Positions 16,537 to 24,780 of a stretch of DNA of 64,000 nt are shown here, in pieces. A program made the translations under genes and the position numbers. The DNA is taken from contig NZ_JAFVLN010000009.1 in assembly GCF_017377775.1 (NCBI RefSeq), positions 186,001 through 250,000 of the forward strand. Reading direction: 5' to 3'. Origin of the DNA: Streptomyces sp. VRA16 Mangrove soil. GTDB taxonomy: Bacteria; Actinomycetota; Actinomycetes; Streptomycetales; Streptomycetaceae. The stretch's first letter is position 1; each line of letters starts with the position of its first letter. Below the pieces are notes generated by a model. It ran no database searches. It saw nothing but the letters and a program-made list of their open reading frames with translations, and had not been told where the DNA came from.

Positions 16537-17558
16537 TCGTCGCGCACGAACTCGTCAAGGAGTTCCGGATCCCCGAGCGCGGACCCGGCCTCGCGGGCAG
16601 CGTCTCGACGCTCTTCACCCGCCGCCACCGGATCGTACGGGCCGTGGACGAGGTGTCGTTCGAGATTCCCGCGGGGTCGCGGACCGCGTACATCGGGGCG
16701 AACGGCGCCGGCAAGTCGACGACCATCAAGATGCTCACCGGGATCATGACGCCGACGTCGGGGTACTGCCGGGTGCGCGGCATCGAGCCGTACCGGGACC
16801 GGCAGCGCAACGCCCGCTCGATCGGCGTGGTCTTCGGGCAGCGCAGCCAGCTGTGGTGGGACCTGTCGGTGCCGGACTCGTTCCGCATCCTGCGCCGGAT
16901 CTACGACATCCCCGCCCCTGTCTACGACCGCAATCTGGCCCTGTACCGCGAGCTGCTCGACATCGACGCGCTCGGCACGACGCCCGTACGCCAGTTGAGT
17001 CTCGGGCAGCGGATGCGCGCCGAGATCGCGGCGAGCCTGCTGCACGATCCGGCGGTGGTGTTCTGGGACGAGCCGACGATCGGGCTCGACATGGTCCTCA
17101 AGGAGGCGGTGCGCGAGCTGGTGCTCCGCGCGCACCACGACCTCGGTACGACGGTCGTGCTGACCAGCCACGACATCGCCGACATCGCCGCGATCTGTGA
17201 CAGCGCCCTGGTCGTGGACCGGGGCCGGGTCGTGCACCAGGGCACCATCCAGGACCTGCTGCGCACCGCCGACCGGCGCTCGGTCCTCTTCGACCACCGC
17301 GAACCGCTCGCCGCGGAAGCGGTGTGCGCGCTCGTCGAGGCGCAGCTGCCGGGGGTGCGGGCCGTGCCGGCCGACGGCGGACGCGTCCAAGTGGACTACC
17401 CCGCAGAGGAGTTCACGTCGCGGCAGGTGCTCGCGTTCCTCCTGGACCGGTTCGACCTCGTGGACTGCTACGCGCCCGAGCCGGACCTGGAGGACGTGCT
17501 GCGGCAGATCTACGGGCGCAGCACGGCGACGGCGCCCGCCGAGGTGAGCGGCGCATGA
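16533..17558 (+). CDS. acbW: ABC exporter ATP-binding protein (AcbW-like)
   Basis: This is a 341-residue ATPase of the ABC-2 / NatA-DrrA type. It has Walker A GANGAGKST, Q-loop FGQRSQLWWD, a signature region LSLGQRMRAEIAASLL, Walker B VVFWDEPTIGLD and the switch His in LTSHD. It is coupled to acbV (GTGA overlap) and to the permease gene (ATGA overlap). With the two following six-helix permeases it should form an exporter. The acb cluster has an equivalent acbWXY set proposed to export acarbose. Confidence 0.92.
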   Translation: MIVAHELVKEFRIPERGPGLAGSVSTLFTRRHRIVRAVDEVSFEIPAGSRTAYIGANGAGKSTTIKMLTGIMTPTSGYCRVRGIEPYRDRQRNARSIGVVFGQRSQLWWDLSVPDSFRILRRIYDIPAPVYDRNLALYRELLDIDALGTTPVRQLSLGQRMRAEIAASLLHDPAVVFWDEPTIGLDMVLKEAVRELVLRAHHDLGTTVVLTSHDIADIAAICDSALVVDRGRVVHQGTIQDLLRTADRRSVLFDHREPLAAEAVCALVEAQLPGVRAVPADGGRVQVDYPAEEFTSRQVLAFLLDRFDLVDCYAPEPDLEDVLRQIYGRSTATAPAEVSGA

Positions 17559-18370
17559 GGCCACGGACTCTCAGGGCGTACGTGCCGTTCGCGACGGGCG
17601 GCCTTCAGTCGCTGCTCCAGTACCGCTCGATGTTCGTCGTCACCGGTGTGACGGCGGCGGCGGGGGCGGCCGTCACGGTGTTCCTGTGGCGGGCCGTGTA
17701 CGCGGACGCCCCGGACGGCGGCGGCCCCGGCGGTTTCACCCTGGCCGGCATCACGACGTATCTGCTGGTCGCGCAGGTGCTCCAGGTGCTGCACACGAAC
17801 CGGGTGGACGACGAGGTCGCGGCGGAGGTGTACCGCGGGGACGTCGCCGTGATGCTGGTGCGGCCGGTCAGCTATCCGCTGGTGCGGTTCTTCGCCTGTC
17901 TGCCGGTGGTCGTCGCGAACGCGCTGCTGGTCGGGGTGCCGGTGCTCGCCCTGTTCGCGCTGCTCGTGCCGCTGACCGCGCCCCGCCCCGCCGACCTGGC
18001 CCTGTTCGCGGCGTCGACGGTGCTGTCCGTCCTGATCGCGTTCTGCGTGAACCTGCTGACCGGCATGACCGGCTTCGTCACCACGAACACCTGGGGCGTG
18101 CGGATGGTCAAGCAGAGCGTGGTCGCCTTCTTCGCGGGGCAGCTCGTGCCGATCGCACTGATGCCGGGCCCGCTGGCGGCGCTCGCGTACGCGCTGCCGT
18201 TCCGCGGCATGGTCGACGGCCCGCTGACGCTGCTGCTCGGCCGGTACGACGGGGCGGGTGGCGCCGTGTCGGTTCTCGCGCAGCAGGCGGGCTGGGTGCT
18301 GGGGCTCGCCCTGCTGTGCGCGCTGTTGTGGCGGGCGGCGCTCGGCCGGCTGGAGGTGCTCGGCGGATGA
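17555..18370 (+). CDS. acbX: ABC-2 exporter permease (AcbX-like)
   Basis: A 271-residue integral membrane protein with about six hydrophobic segments (for example MFVVTGVTAAAGAAVTVFLW and VVVANALLVGVPVLALFALL) and the short VYRGDVAVMLVRPVSYPLVR loop typical of DUF990/ABC-2 permeases. It starts within an ATGA overlap of the ATPase gene and ends within an ATGA overlap of the next permease. No binding protein is present, which is consistent with export. Confidence 0.9.
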   Translation: MRPRTLRAYVPFATGGLQSLLQYRSMFVVTGVTAAAGAAVTVFLWRAVYADAPDGGGPGGFTLAGITTYLLVAQVLQVLHTNRVDDEVAAEVYRGDVAVMLVRPVSYPLVRFFACLPVVVANALLVGVPVLALFALLVPLTAPRPADLALFAASTVLSVLIAFCVNLLTGMTGFVTTNTWGVRMVKQSVVAFFAGQLVPIALMPGPLAALAYALPFRGMVDGPLTLLLGRYDGAGGAVSVLAQQAGWVLGLALLCALLWRAALGRLEVLGG

Positions 18371-19173
18371 GTGCGCTGCGCACGGCGCTCCGGTACGCGC
18401 GTCTGTCCTGGTTCCTGGGCGGAGTGGGTCTGCACCGGCTGACCGCCTACCGGCTGGACTTCGCGCTCGGCGCGGGGGCGTTCCTGGTGCGGGTCGGGGT
18501 GCAGACGGCGGTGGTCGGCCTGGTCTTCCGGCAGGTGCCGGTGGTGGGCGGCTGGTCGTACCACGAGGTGGTGTTCCTGCTCGGCTTCTCGCTGCTCCCG
18601 CGCGGCCTCGACCATCTCTTCACCGACCAACTGTGGGAGCTGGGCCGCAAGTTGGTGCAGCGCGGCGAGTTCTACCGGCATCTGGTGCGTCCGGTCGGCC
18701 CGCTGTTCTCGCTGCTGTCCGAGCGGTTCTTCCATCCGGACGGGTTCGGCGAGCTGATCGTGGGCGCGGCGCTCGTGACCTGGTCGGGCTCGGAGCTGGG
18801 CCTGGACCTGAGCGCCGTCCAGTGGGCGCTCGCCCCGCTGCTCGTGCTGTGCGGGGCGCTGATCCACACGGCGGTGAAGCTGCTCTTCGCTTCGCTGTCG
18901 TTCTGGACGGTGACGAGTCTGCCCGCGATGTACGCGACGAACCAGGTGTCGGAGTTCGCCGCCTATCCCCTCGACATCTACCACCCGTCGCTGCGCGCCC
19001 TGCTCACCTGGGTGCTGCCCTTCGCCTTCACCTCGTACGTGCCGTGCGGCTATCTGCTGACCGGTGACACGGGCCTCGTGGTGTGGCTGCCGCTGGTGAC
19101 GGCGGGGGCGCTCGCCCTCGCCCTCGCGGTGTGGCGGCGCGGCGTCAACACGTACGAGATGACCGGGAGTTGA
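18367..19173 (+). CDS. acbY: ABC-2 exporter permease (AcbY-like)
   Basis: The second permease of the exporter has 268 residues and about six membrane helices. Its loop GEFYRHLVRPVGPLFSLLSERF parallels the RPVSYPL loop of AcbX, and NTYEMTGS closes the protein. Together with 16533 and 17555 it makes a complete heteromeric exporter, probably secreting the cluster product. Confidence 0.9.
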   Translation: MSALRTALRYARLSWFLGGVGLHRLTAYRLDFALGAGAFLVRVGVQTAVVGLVFRQVPVVGGWSYHEVVFLLGFSLLPRGLDHLFTDQLWELGRKLVQRGEFYRHLVRPVGPLFSLLSERFFHPDGFGELIVGAALVTWSGSELGLDLSAVQWALAPLLVLCGALIHTAVKLLFASLSFWTVTSLPAMYATNQVSEFAAYPLDIYHPSLRALLTWVLPFAFTSYVPCGYLLTGDTGLVVWLPLVTAGALALALAVWRRGVNTYEMTGS

Positions 19174-19179
19174 GCCGCC

Positions 19180-20622
19180 ATGATCCGTGAAGAAGAGCTG
19201 GACGCGCTGCTGCGCGGAGCACCCTGGATGCCGCAGGACGGTCGCGCGGCCGACCGCTACGAACGGGTCGACCACGCCGTGCTCGGCTCGGCGGCGCTGC
19301 TGCTGATCGTGGCGGCGGTCGGCGGGCCCGCGTCGGGCCGGCGGTTCTTCGTGCCGGTGCGCGCCGACGACGAGGGCCGTCCGCAGGAGGCGCACGGCAG
19401 TGACGCCTTCGACGTGGCCACCGTCACCAGGACCCTGAGCGGGGGCCGACTGCACACGGCGCGCGGCGGCACGATCGAGTTCCGGGGCCCCGGCGGCCCC
19501 GCGGCCGAGGTGCGGCGCCTCCCCTTCCAGCAGGGCTGGTCGTCCAACGCGCTGTCCCTGGTGGACGTCGCGGGCACCCCGTGCATCCACAAGACGTACC
19601 GCCGCCTCGACGAGCCGGTGCACGAGCCGGAGCTGCTGCGCCGGATGAACGGCACGGGCCGCACCCCGCAGTGGATCGGCGACTACGCCTACGTGCACCC
19701 CTCGGACGGGGTCCGCCGCCCCTTGGGCGTGATCTACCGGTACGCGCCGGGCGACGGCATCGACGTACCGCTGCGGGAGAACCTGCGGTCGTTGTGGCCC
19801 CGGCTCGGGCAGCGGGACGACGCGGACGAGACGCTCGTACGGGAGCATCTGCGGCCGATGGAGGAGCAGTTGAGCCGGGCCGGGGAGTTCCTGTACGCCT
19901 TCCACCGCGATCTGGCCGGGCGGCTGCCCGGGGCGGCGGTCTACCCGGTGGGAGCGGCTCTGGAGCGCGCGGCGCGGCGGGTCGACGTACTGGAGGACGA
20001 GGACGGGATGACCCTCCCGCCGCACGCCCGTACGGCCGCCTTCGCCGCACTGCGCGCCGAACTCTTCCTGCTGGAGGGCGAGTTCGAGGGCCGGGGCCCG
20101 CTCCCCGGGGCCGCACCCTGCCACGGCGACCTGCACCTCTCTCACCTCCTGTGCGAGCGCGACGGGACCGACTGGCGAATGTCCGTCATCGACCTGTCGA
20201 CGCCCGCCCTCTCCCCCGCCGACCCCGGGGGCGCCGAGCAGTCCCCGCTCCAGGACCTGGTCGCCGTCCAGCGGGCCCTGGAGTACTTCGCGGCCGACGA
20301 GGCGGCGTTCGAGAGCGCGCGCCGGCTGGGGGTGGACTCGCTGGAGACGATGCTGGGCGCGCTCGACGGCGCCCCGCACCTGTCCGCGTCCCGACAGGCC
20401 GTGCTGCGGCGGGTGTTCGCTGTCGCCGACGCGTGGCGCGAGCGCGTGCTGCGGCTGCTGCTCGGCACCGCCGCCGCATCGCCGCTCAGCCGCCTCCTCT
20501 ACGTCCGGCGTCTGCTGCACGAACTGGCCTACAACCAGGCGCACGCCCGCCCCTACCACGCGGCCATCGATCTGCGACATGCGCGTGCCCTCGCCCCGAC
20601 CGCCGCCTTCGCAAGGAAGTGA
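19180..20622 (+). CDS. APH/maltokinase-fold phosphotransferase, candidate cyclitol 1-kinase (AcbU position)
   Basis: The protein has 480 residues. The C-terminal half has the kinase catalytic loop HGDLHLSHLL and a metal-binding VIDLS (where APH proteins have DFG/DFE). The N-terminal half resembles the trehalose-synthase-associated maltokinase (Pep2/Mak) arrangement (VRRLPFQQGWSSNAL). A true maltokinase would phosphorylate maltose at C1. In the acb operon this place between V and S is taken by acbU, a 1-kinase acting on valienol 7-phosphate, so the same anomeric-type phosphorylation of the cyclitol is the favoured role here. Family-level confidence is good; substrate is inferred from position. 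Confidence 0.72.
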   Translation: MIREEELDALLRGAPWMPQDGRAADRYERVDHAVLGSAALLLIVAAVGGPASGRRFFVPVRADDEGRPQEAHGSDAFDVATVTRTLSGGRLHTARGGTIEFRGPGGPAAEVRRLPFQQGWSSNALSLVDVAGTPCIHKTYRRLDEPVHEPELLRRMNGTGRTPQWIGDYAYVHPSDGVRRPLGVIYRYAPGDGIDVPLRENLRSLWPRLGQRDDADETLVREHLRPMEEQLSRAGEFLYAFHRDLAGRLPGAAVYPVGAALERAARRVDVLEDEDGMTLPPHARTAAFAALRAELFLLEGEFEGRGPLPGAAPCHGDLHLSHLLCERDGTDWRMSVIDLSTPALSPADPGGAEQSPLQDLVAVQRALEYFAADEAAFESARRLGVDSLETMLGALDGAPHLSASRQAVLRRVFAVADAWRERVLRLLLGTAAASPLSRLLYVRRLLHELAYNQAHARPYHAAIDLRHARALAPTAAFARK

Positions 20623-20624
20623 CC

Positions 20625-22697
20625 ATGCACATCATCGAGACGTACTTCGAGTGCTGCGGCTTCGACCACACCTTCATCCAGGGCGGGACCTCCGTCTATC
20701 TGTGGAACCTCTCCCGGACGTTCGCCGCGCGCGGCCATCGCGTCTCCATCGTCACGCCGGCGCACGGCCGCCTCGACGACCTGCGGGCGCGGTACGAGGT
20801 CGAGGACCTGCCGTACGAGGACGTGCACACGCTGCCCGTGCCGCTCGACCCCGAGGTGTGGCACGGCTTCCCGGCACAGGCCGAGCTGCCGCTGCGCACG
20901 ACGGCGCACCGCATCCGGCTCGACGGCGTCGACCTGTACTTCCTCGCCGACGAGTGGCTGGACCGGCTGCCGGACACCTTTTATCCGCCCTACGACAGCA
21001 AGGGCCGTGACCTGGTCTTCTTCAAGCCGCTGGTGTTCCAGGTCGACGCGGTGCGGTTCCTGCGGTCCTGGTTCGGCGACGAGAAGGCGCTGGTGCACGC
21101 GCACGAGCCGTACTACCACTACCTGCTGCCGGCGGCGCTGCGCGACGACCCGACGAAGCTCGTCGTCAGCAATGTGCAGAGCAACATGCCGGTCGCGAAG
21201 AAGGTGTACGCGCCCGAAGTGACCGCACTGCTGGGCCTGTTGGGGGCGGACGTGCCGCTGCCGGAGCCCGATCCACCGCTGACGGCGCCGCCCGCGATGG
21301 TCCAGTACCAGCAGCGCACGCATCTGCACTACACGTACGGCCCCGACCATGTCGCCCTGTACGAGCTGACCGCCGAGCACGCCGATCTGATCGACTTCCT
21401 GTCGGCGGGGCAGCTCGACTTCTACGCGTCGTTCCGCGACACCCCGTTCGAGGCGCTGTTCGCGCGGCTGCCGATCGCGGACGTCGTGCGGCGCAACGCG
21501 CACAAGATGTTCGTGGGCGGCTGCGCGATCTCGGACCAGTGGCTGGCCTGGGACCCGGCGGACGTGGACCGTGCGGAGGTGCTCGGTTCGCTCGGTCTCG
21601 ACCCGGCCCTGCCGACGTTCTTCCACAACGCCCGGTACGCCGTGCACCACAAGGGCCAGGTCGAGCTGGTCCGGGCGATCGACCGGGTCCTGAACGCGGG
21701 GCTCGCCGCCAACTTCGTGGTGCGGTGCATCTCCGGCAGCGGCATCGACGACCCGCTCTTCCACGAGATCGCCGCACGCCACAAGGGGCGGCTGCACCTG
21801 GAGTGGGAGCGGGTGCCGGAGCGGCAGGTGTTCGGGTACGCGGCCGCCTCGGACTTCTGTCTGTTCCCGTCGAAGTTCGAGATGGACACGTTCCTGATCG
21901 CGCAGGGCGAGGCGATGGCGGTCGGCGCGGTGCCCATCGCCACGGACCAGCGGGGCATGGAGCACTTCCGGCACGCGGACGGGCCGCGGACGACGACCGG
22001 GTTCGCCGTGAACCGTTCGTTCGCCGAGGACGACGAGCTGCTCGTCGCCGCGCTCGCCGCCCGTATCGACGAGGCGGTCGCGCTGTGGCACGAACGGCAC
22101 GACGCGTACCGGGAGTTGGCGCGGCGCTCGGCGGAGGTCGCGCGGGCCTTCACGTGGGGGCACTGCGCGGATCTGCATCTCGCGGCGTTCGAGCGGCTCT
22201 GGCGTGGCGAGCCCGCCCGACTGGATCCGCAACTCGCCCTGCGGCACGGCTGGTTCGACCTGCTGGCGGACGGCGAGGTGACCACGGAGGCGGCTGTCGC
22301 CCACGGCGACCTGGACGCGTACGAGCGGTGCGCGCCGCTGGACGACGCGGCGGCCCGGCGGATGTTCGGCGCGGCGTGGGCGCGGGCCGACTTCACCACG
22401 TGCGCGCGGGTGGTGGAGCGCCGCCCCGGCGCGGTCGACGAGGACGCCCTGCGGCTGCTGCGCGAGCGCGCGACGTCCGGACCCGACGGCGCCCTGGTCT
22501 ACCACCTTCCGCACGCGGCCCGCGTCGAGGTCGTGTCACCGGCCGCGCAGCCCGGCGCCCGCGCCCTGCCGGGCGTACGCCCGCTGCGGCGCACGGCCGC
22601 CGGCACCTTCACGGGGCCTGCGCCCGACCCGGAGGACCTGCTGCTCCTCACGCTCGACTCGGGCCGTGTGACCTGGGACGAGGTGCGGCATGGCTGA
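20625..22697 (+). CDS. acbS: Glycogen-synthase-like transferase, candidate pseudoglycosyltransferase (AcbS-like)
   Basis: The product has 690 residues. The GT-B fold, GT5-like, is visible: an N-terminal IQGGTSVYLWNLSRTFAARG nucleotide-sugar loop, YAVHHKGQVEL, and a C-terminal donor-binding FPSKFEMDTFLIAQGEAMA near residue 417. A 190-residue C-terminal extension of unknown function follows. The start ATG 20625 has AAGGAAG upstream. It is a paralogue of the GT part of 24781. In acarbose biosynthesis AcbI makes the aminodeoxyglucosyl-maltose and its homologue AcbS forms the C-N bond with the activated valienol. Gene order (U-S-R) favours the AcbS role, but the two could be swapped. Confidence 0.75.
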   Translation: MHIIETYFECCGFDHTFIQGGTSVYLWNLSRTFAARGHRVSIVTPAHGRLDDLRARYEVEDLPYEDVHTLPVPLDPEVWHGFPAQAELPLRTTAHRIRLDGVDLYFLADEWLDRLPDTFYPPYDSKGRDLVFFKPLVFQVDAVRFLRSWFGDEKALVHAHEPYYHYLLPAALRDDPTKLVVSNVQSNMPVAKKVYAPEVTALLGLLGADVPLPEPDPPLTAPPAMVQYQQRTHLHYTYGPDHVALYELTAEHADLIDFLSAGQLDFYASFRDTPFEALFARLPIADVVRRNAHKMFVGGCAISDQWLAWDPADVDRAEVLGSLGLDPALPTFFHNARYAVHHKGQVELVRAIDRVLNAGLAANFVVRCISGSGIDDPLFHEIAARHKGRLHLEWERVPERQVFGYAAASDFCLFPSKFEMDTFLIAQGEAMAVGAVPIATDQRGMEHFRHADGPRTTTGFAVNRSFAEDDELLVAALAARIDEAVALWHERHDAYRELARRSAEVARAFTWGHCADLHLAAFERLWRGEPARLDPQLALRHGWFDLLADGEVTTEAAVAHGDLDAYERCAPLDDAAARRMFGAAWARADFTTCARVVERRPGAVDEDALRLLRERATSGPDGALVYHLPHAARVEVVSPAAQPGARALPGVRPLRRTAAGTFTGPAPDPEDLLLLTLDSGRVTWDEVRHG

Positions 22698-23835
22698 GCG
22701 CGACGGAGTGCGGGCCGTGCTGCTCGCGGGCGGCGAGGGCCGGCGCATGGGCCCGCTCGGCACGGGCCGGCTCAAACCGCTGATCCCGTACGGCGGGGCG
22801 TGCCGCCTGATCGACTTCAGCCTTGCCAACGCGCATACTTCCGGGCTCGGCGAGGTGCTGCTGCTCTCCCAGTTCGAGGAGCGGCAGCTGATGGACGACC
22901 TGCACCGGGTGTGGCACGCGCGCCCGGGGCTACGGGTGCACTTCGGCCCGTACGACTCCGCGTACCGGGAGGCGGGGCCCGGCCGCCTGCCCAAAGAACT
23001 GCCGCCCCGTACGGGCGAGTTGGAGCGCGGCACGGCCGACGCCCTGATCCGCAAGGCGCGGTACATCTTCACCCCCGGCAGCACCGAACAGGTCCTCGTG
23101 CTGCACGCCGACCACGTCTACCGCTTCGACCACGGCCCGCTGATCGCCGCCCACCGGGCGTCGGGCGCCTCGCTCACGATCGCGTACCAGCGCATCGAAC
23201 GGCGCTGGGTGCATCTCTTCGGGATGGTCGACTTCGACGCGCACGGGCGGCTCACGCAGTTCGTCGAGAAGCCCGAACTTCCCACGTCCGACCTGGTGTT
23301 CGCGGCGTTCTGCGTCTTCGACGCCGGCGTCCTGCACCGCTACCTTGAGCTGCTCGACGGCACGGACTGGCAGCACGACATCAGCCGGGACGTGATCCCG
23401 GCGATGCTGGCCGCCGGGGAGGACATCCGCGGCTACGAGGTCCGCGACCACTGGGCGGACATCGGCACCGTGGAGCGCTACCACCGCGCCCATCTGGCCC
23501 TGGCCGACGCGCCGCGCGACGGGCTCCCGGTGGACCGGATGCCGTGGACGGTCCGGCCCGACGTGCGGCGTGCCTGGGTCGCGGACGCGCCCGGCGTGCG
23601 CACCTCGTGGGTGCCGCGGGACCTCGTCAACGCCGGGCACGTGGAGCGCAGCGTGCTCTTCCCCGGGGTGCGGATCGGGGCGGGCGCACGGGTGAGCCGC
23701 AGTGTCGTCCTGCCCGGTGCCGTCGTTCCCGCCGGTGCGGACATCGACGCGGCGGTCGTCCTGGAGGACGGCACCGTGCAGCACGTGCCGCAGTCCCGCA
23801 CCACCCCCGCACTCACCGAAGGAGCACTGACATGA
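22690..23835 (+). CDS. acbR: GlgC-like nucleotidyltransferase, candidate valienol-1-phosphate activation (AcbR-like)
   Basis: This 381-residue relative of ADP-glucose pyrophosphorylase has LLAGGEGRRMGPL, KPLIPYGG, a central RGTADALIRKARYI, the acceptor motif EKPELP and a C-terminal beta-helix (VLFPGVRIGAGARVSRSVVL). It overlaps the upstream transferase by 8 bp and the downstream kinase as ATGA. AcbR, a GlgC-like enzyme, makes the NDP-valienol used for C-N coupling in acarbose. A glycogen-type ADP-glucose synthase is the alternative, but the setting makes a pathway role much more likely. Confidence 0.82.
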   Translation: MAERDGVRAVLLAGGEGRRMGPLGTGRLKPLIPYGGACRLIDFSLANAHTSGLGEVLLLSQFEERQLMDDLHRVWHARPGLRVHFGPYDSAYREAGPGRLPKELPPRTGELERGTADALIRKARYIFTPGSTEQVLVLHADHVYRFDHGPLIAAHRASGASLTIAYQRIERRWVHLFGMVDFDAHGRLTQFVEKPELPTSDLVFAAFCVFDAGVLHRYLELLDGTDWQHDISRDVIPAMLAAGEDIRGYEVRDHWADIGTVERYHRAHLALADAPRDGLPVDRMPWTVRPDVRRAWVADAPGVRTSWVPRDLVNAGHVERSVLFPGVRIGAGARVSRSVVLPGAVVPAGADIDAAVVLEDGTVQHVPQSRTTPALTEGALT

Positions 23836-24761
23836 CAGCCCCCACGCCCTCGGCCGCGTACGACATCCTGGTGGCGGGCGGCGCCGGAGTGGACACCATC
23901 GTCCGGGTCGCCGAACTTCGCGTACCGCCCGGCGACTCGGTGTTCGTGCCGCCGGTGCACGACTACGTGGCCCACACCGGCAACGGCGTGGCCCGTGGTG
24001 CCCGCGCGCTCGGCATGGCCACCAAGTTCATCGACTTCGTCGGCGACGACATCCAGGGCCGCACCATCCTGGAGGCGTACGCCGCCGACGGGCTCGACTT
24101 CAGCCATGTCGTCTCCCCGCACGGCACCCCGCGCGGCGTCAATCTCGTCGATCCCCAGGGCCGCCGCTTCTCCTTCTACGACGGCCGCCACCCGGCGGAC
24201 CTGCGGCTGCCCCGCGCCTTCTACCTGCCGTACCTGGAGCGCGCCCGGCACGTGCACCTGTCCATCACGGGTGTCACCAAGGACATGTACGACGACGTCC
24301 ACCGGCTCGGCGTGCCCAGCTCCACGGATCTGCACGACTGGGACGGCACGAACCCGCACCACCTCACGTACGCGCTCGCGTCCGACTACGTGTTCCTGAG
24401 CGCGGCCACGATCCACGACCGGCTCGACGAGGTGCTGCGCTCGATCGTCGACCGGGGCCGGGCCCGGCTCGTCGTGGCCACCGACGGCGCCGCGGGCTGT
24501 CACGTCCTGGAGCGCGGGGACGAGAAGGTGCGGCACTTCGCGGCGGTGCGCCCGCCCGCCCCGGTCGTCGACAGCAACGGCGCCGGGGACGCGTTCGTCA
24601 GCGCCTTCCTGTACGCGCTCGCGCGCGGCGAGACCGTCGAGGAGTGCGTGCTGGCCGGTTCGGTGTCGGGCGCGTTCGCCTGCACCAGCGCGGGCACGCA
24701 CACCGAGTTCATCGACGCGGACGGGCTGCGGGACGGCCGCGCCGCCGCCGCGGCCGGCTGA
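23832..24761 (+). CDS. acbK: PfkB/ribokinase-family kinase, candidate product 7-kinase (AcbK-like)
   Basis: The protein has 309 residues. PfkB hallmarks are GGAGVDTIV at the N terminus, the substrate loop TGNGVARGARALG, FVGDDIQGRTI, and the C-terminal catalytic signature PVVDSNGAGDAFVSAF with the Asp base. Acarbose producers carry a PfkB-type acarbose 7-kinase (AcbK) that phosphorylates the cyclitol hydroxymethyl group inside the cell and inactivates the inhibitor. Here it sits between AcbR-like and the I-J fusion. It could also act on a biosynthetic cyclitol intermediate. Confidence 0.8.
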   Translation: MTAPTPSAAYDILVAGGAGVDTIVRVAELRVPPGDSVFVPPVHDYVAHTGNGVARGARALGMATKFIDFVGDDIQGRTILEAYAADGLDFSHVVSPHGTPRGVNLVDPQGRRFSFYDGRHPADLRLPRAFYLPYLERARHVHLSITGVTKDMYDDVHRLGVPSSTDLHDWDGTNPHHLTYALASDYVFLSAATIHDRLDEVLRSIVDRGRARLVVATDGAAGCHVLERGDEKVRHFAAVRPPAPVVDSNGAGDAFVSAFLYALARGETVEECVLAGSVSGAFACTSAGTHTEFIDADGLRDGRAAAAAG

Positions 24762-24780
24762 GGGCGGGGACGACACCGAC

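Noticed and set aside
17872..20580. 902-codon minus-strand frame
   Set aside because: Antisense to the exporter permeases and the APH-fold kinase; no recognisable domain.
22690..23835. Annotation as glycogen ADP-glucose pyrophosphorylase GlgC
   Set aside because: The N terminus is GlgC-like, but no glycogen synthesis genes are adjacent and its place in the cluster matches AcbR. GlgC kept only as an alternative.
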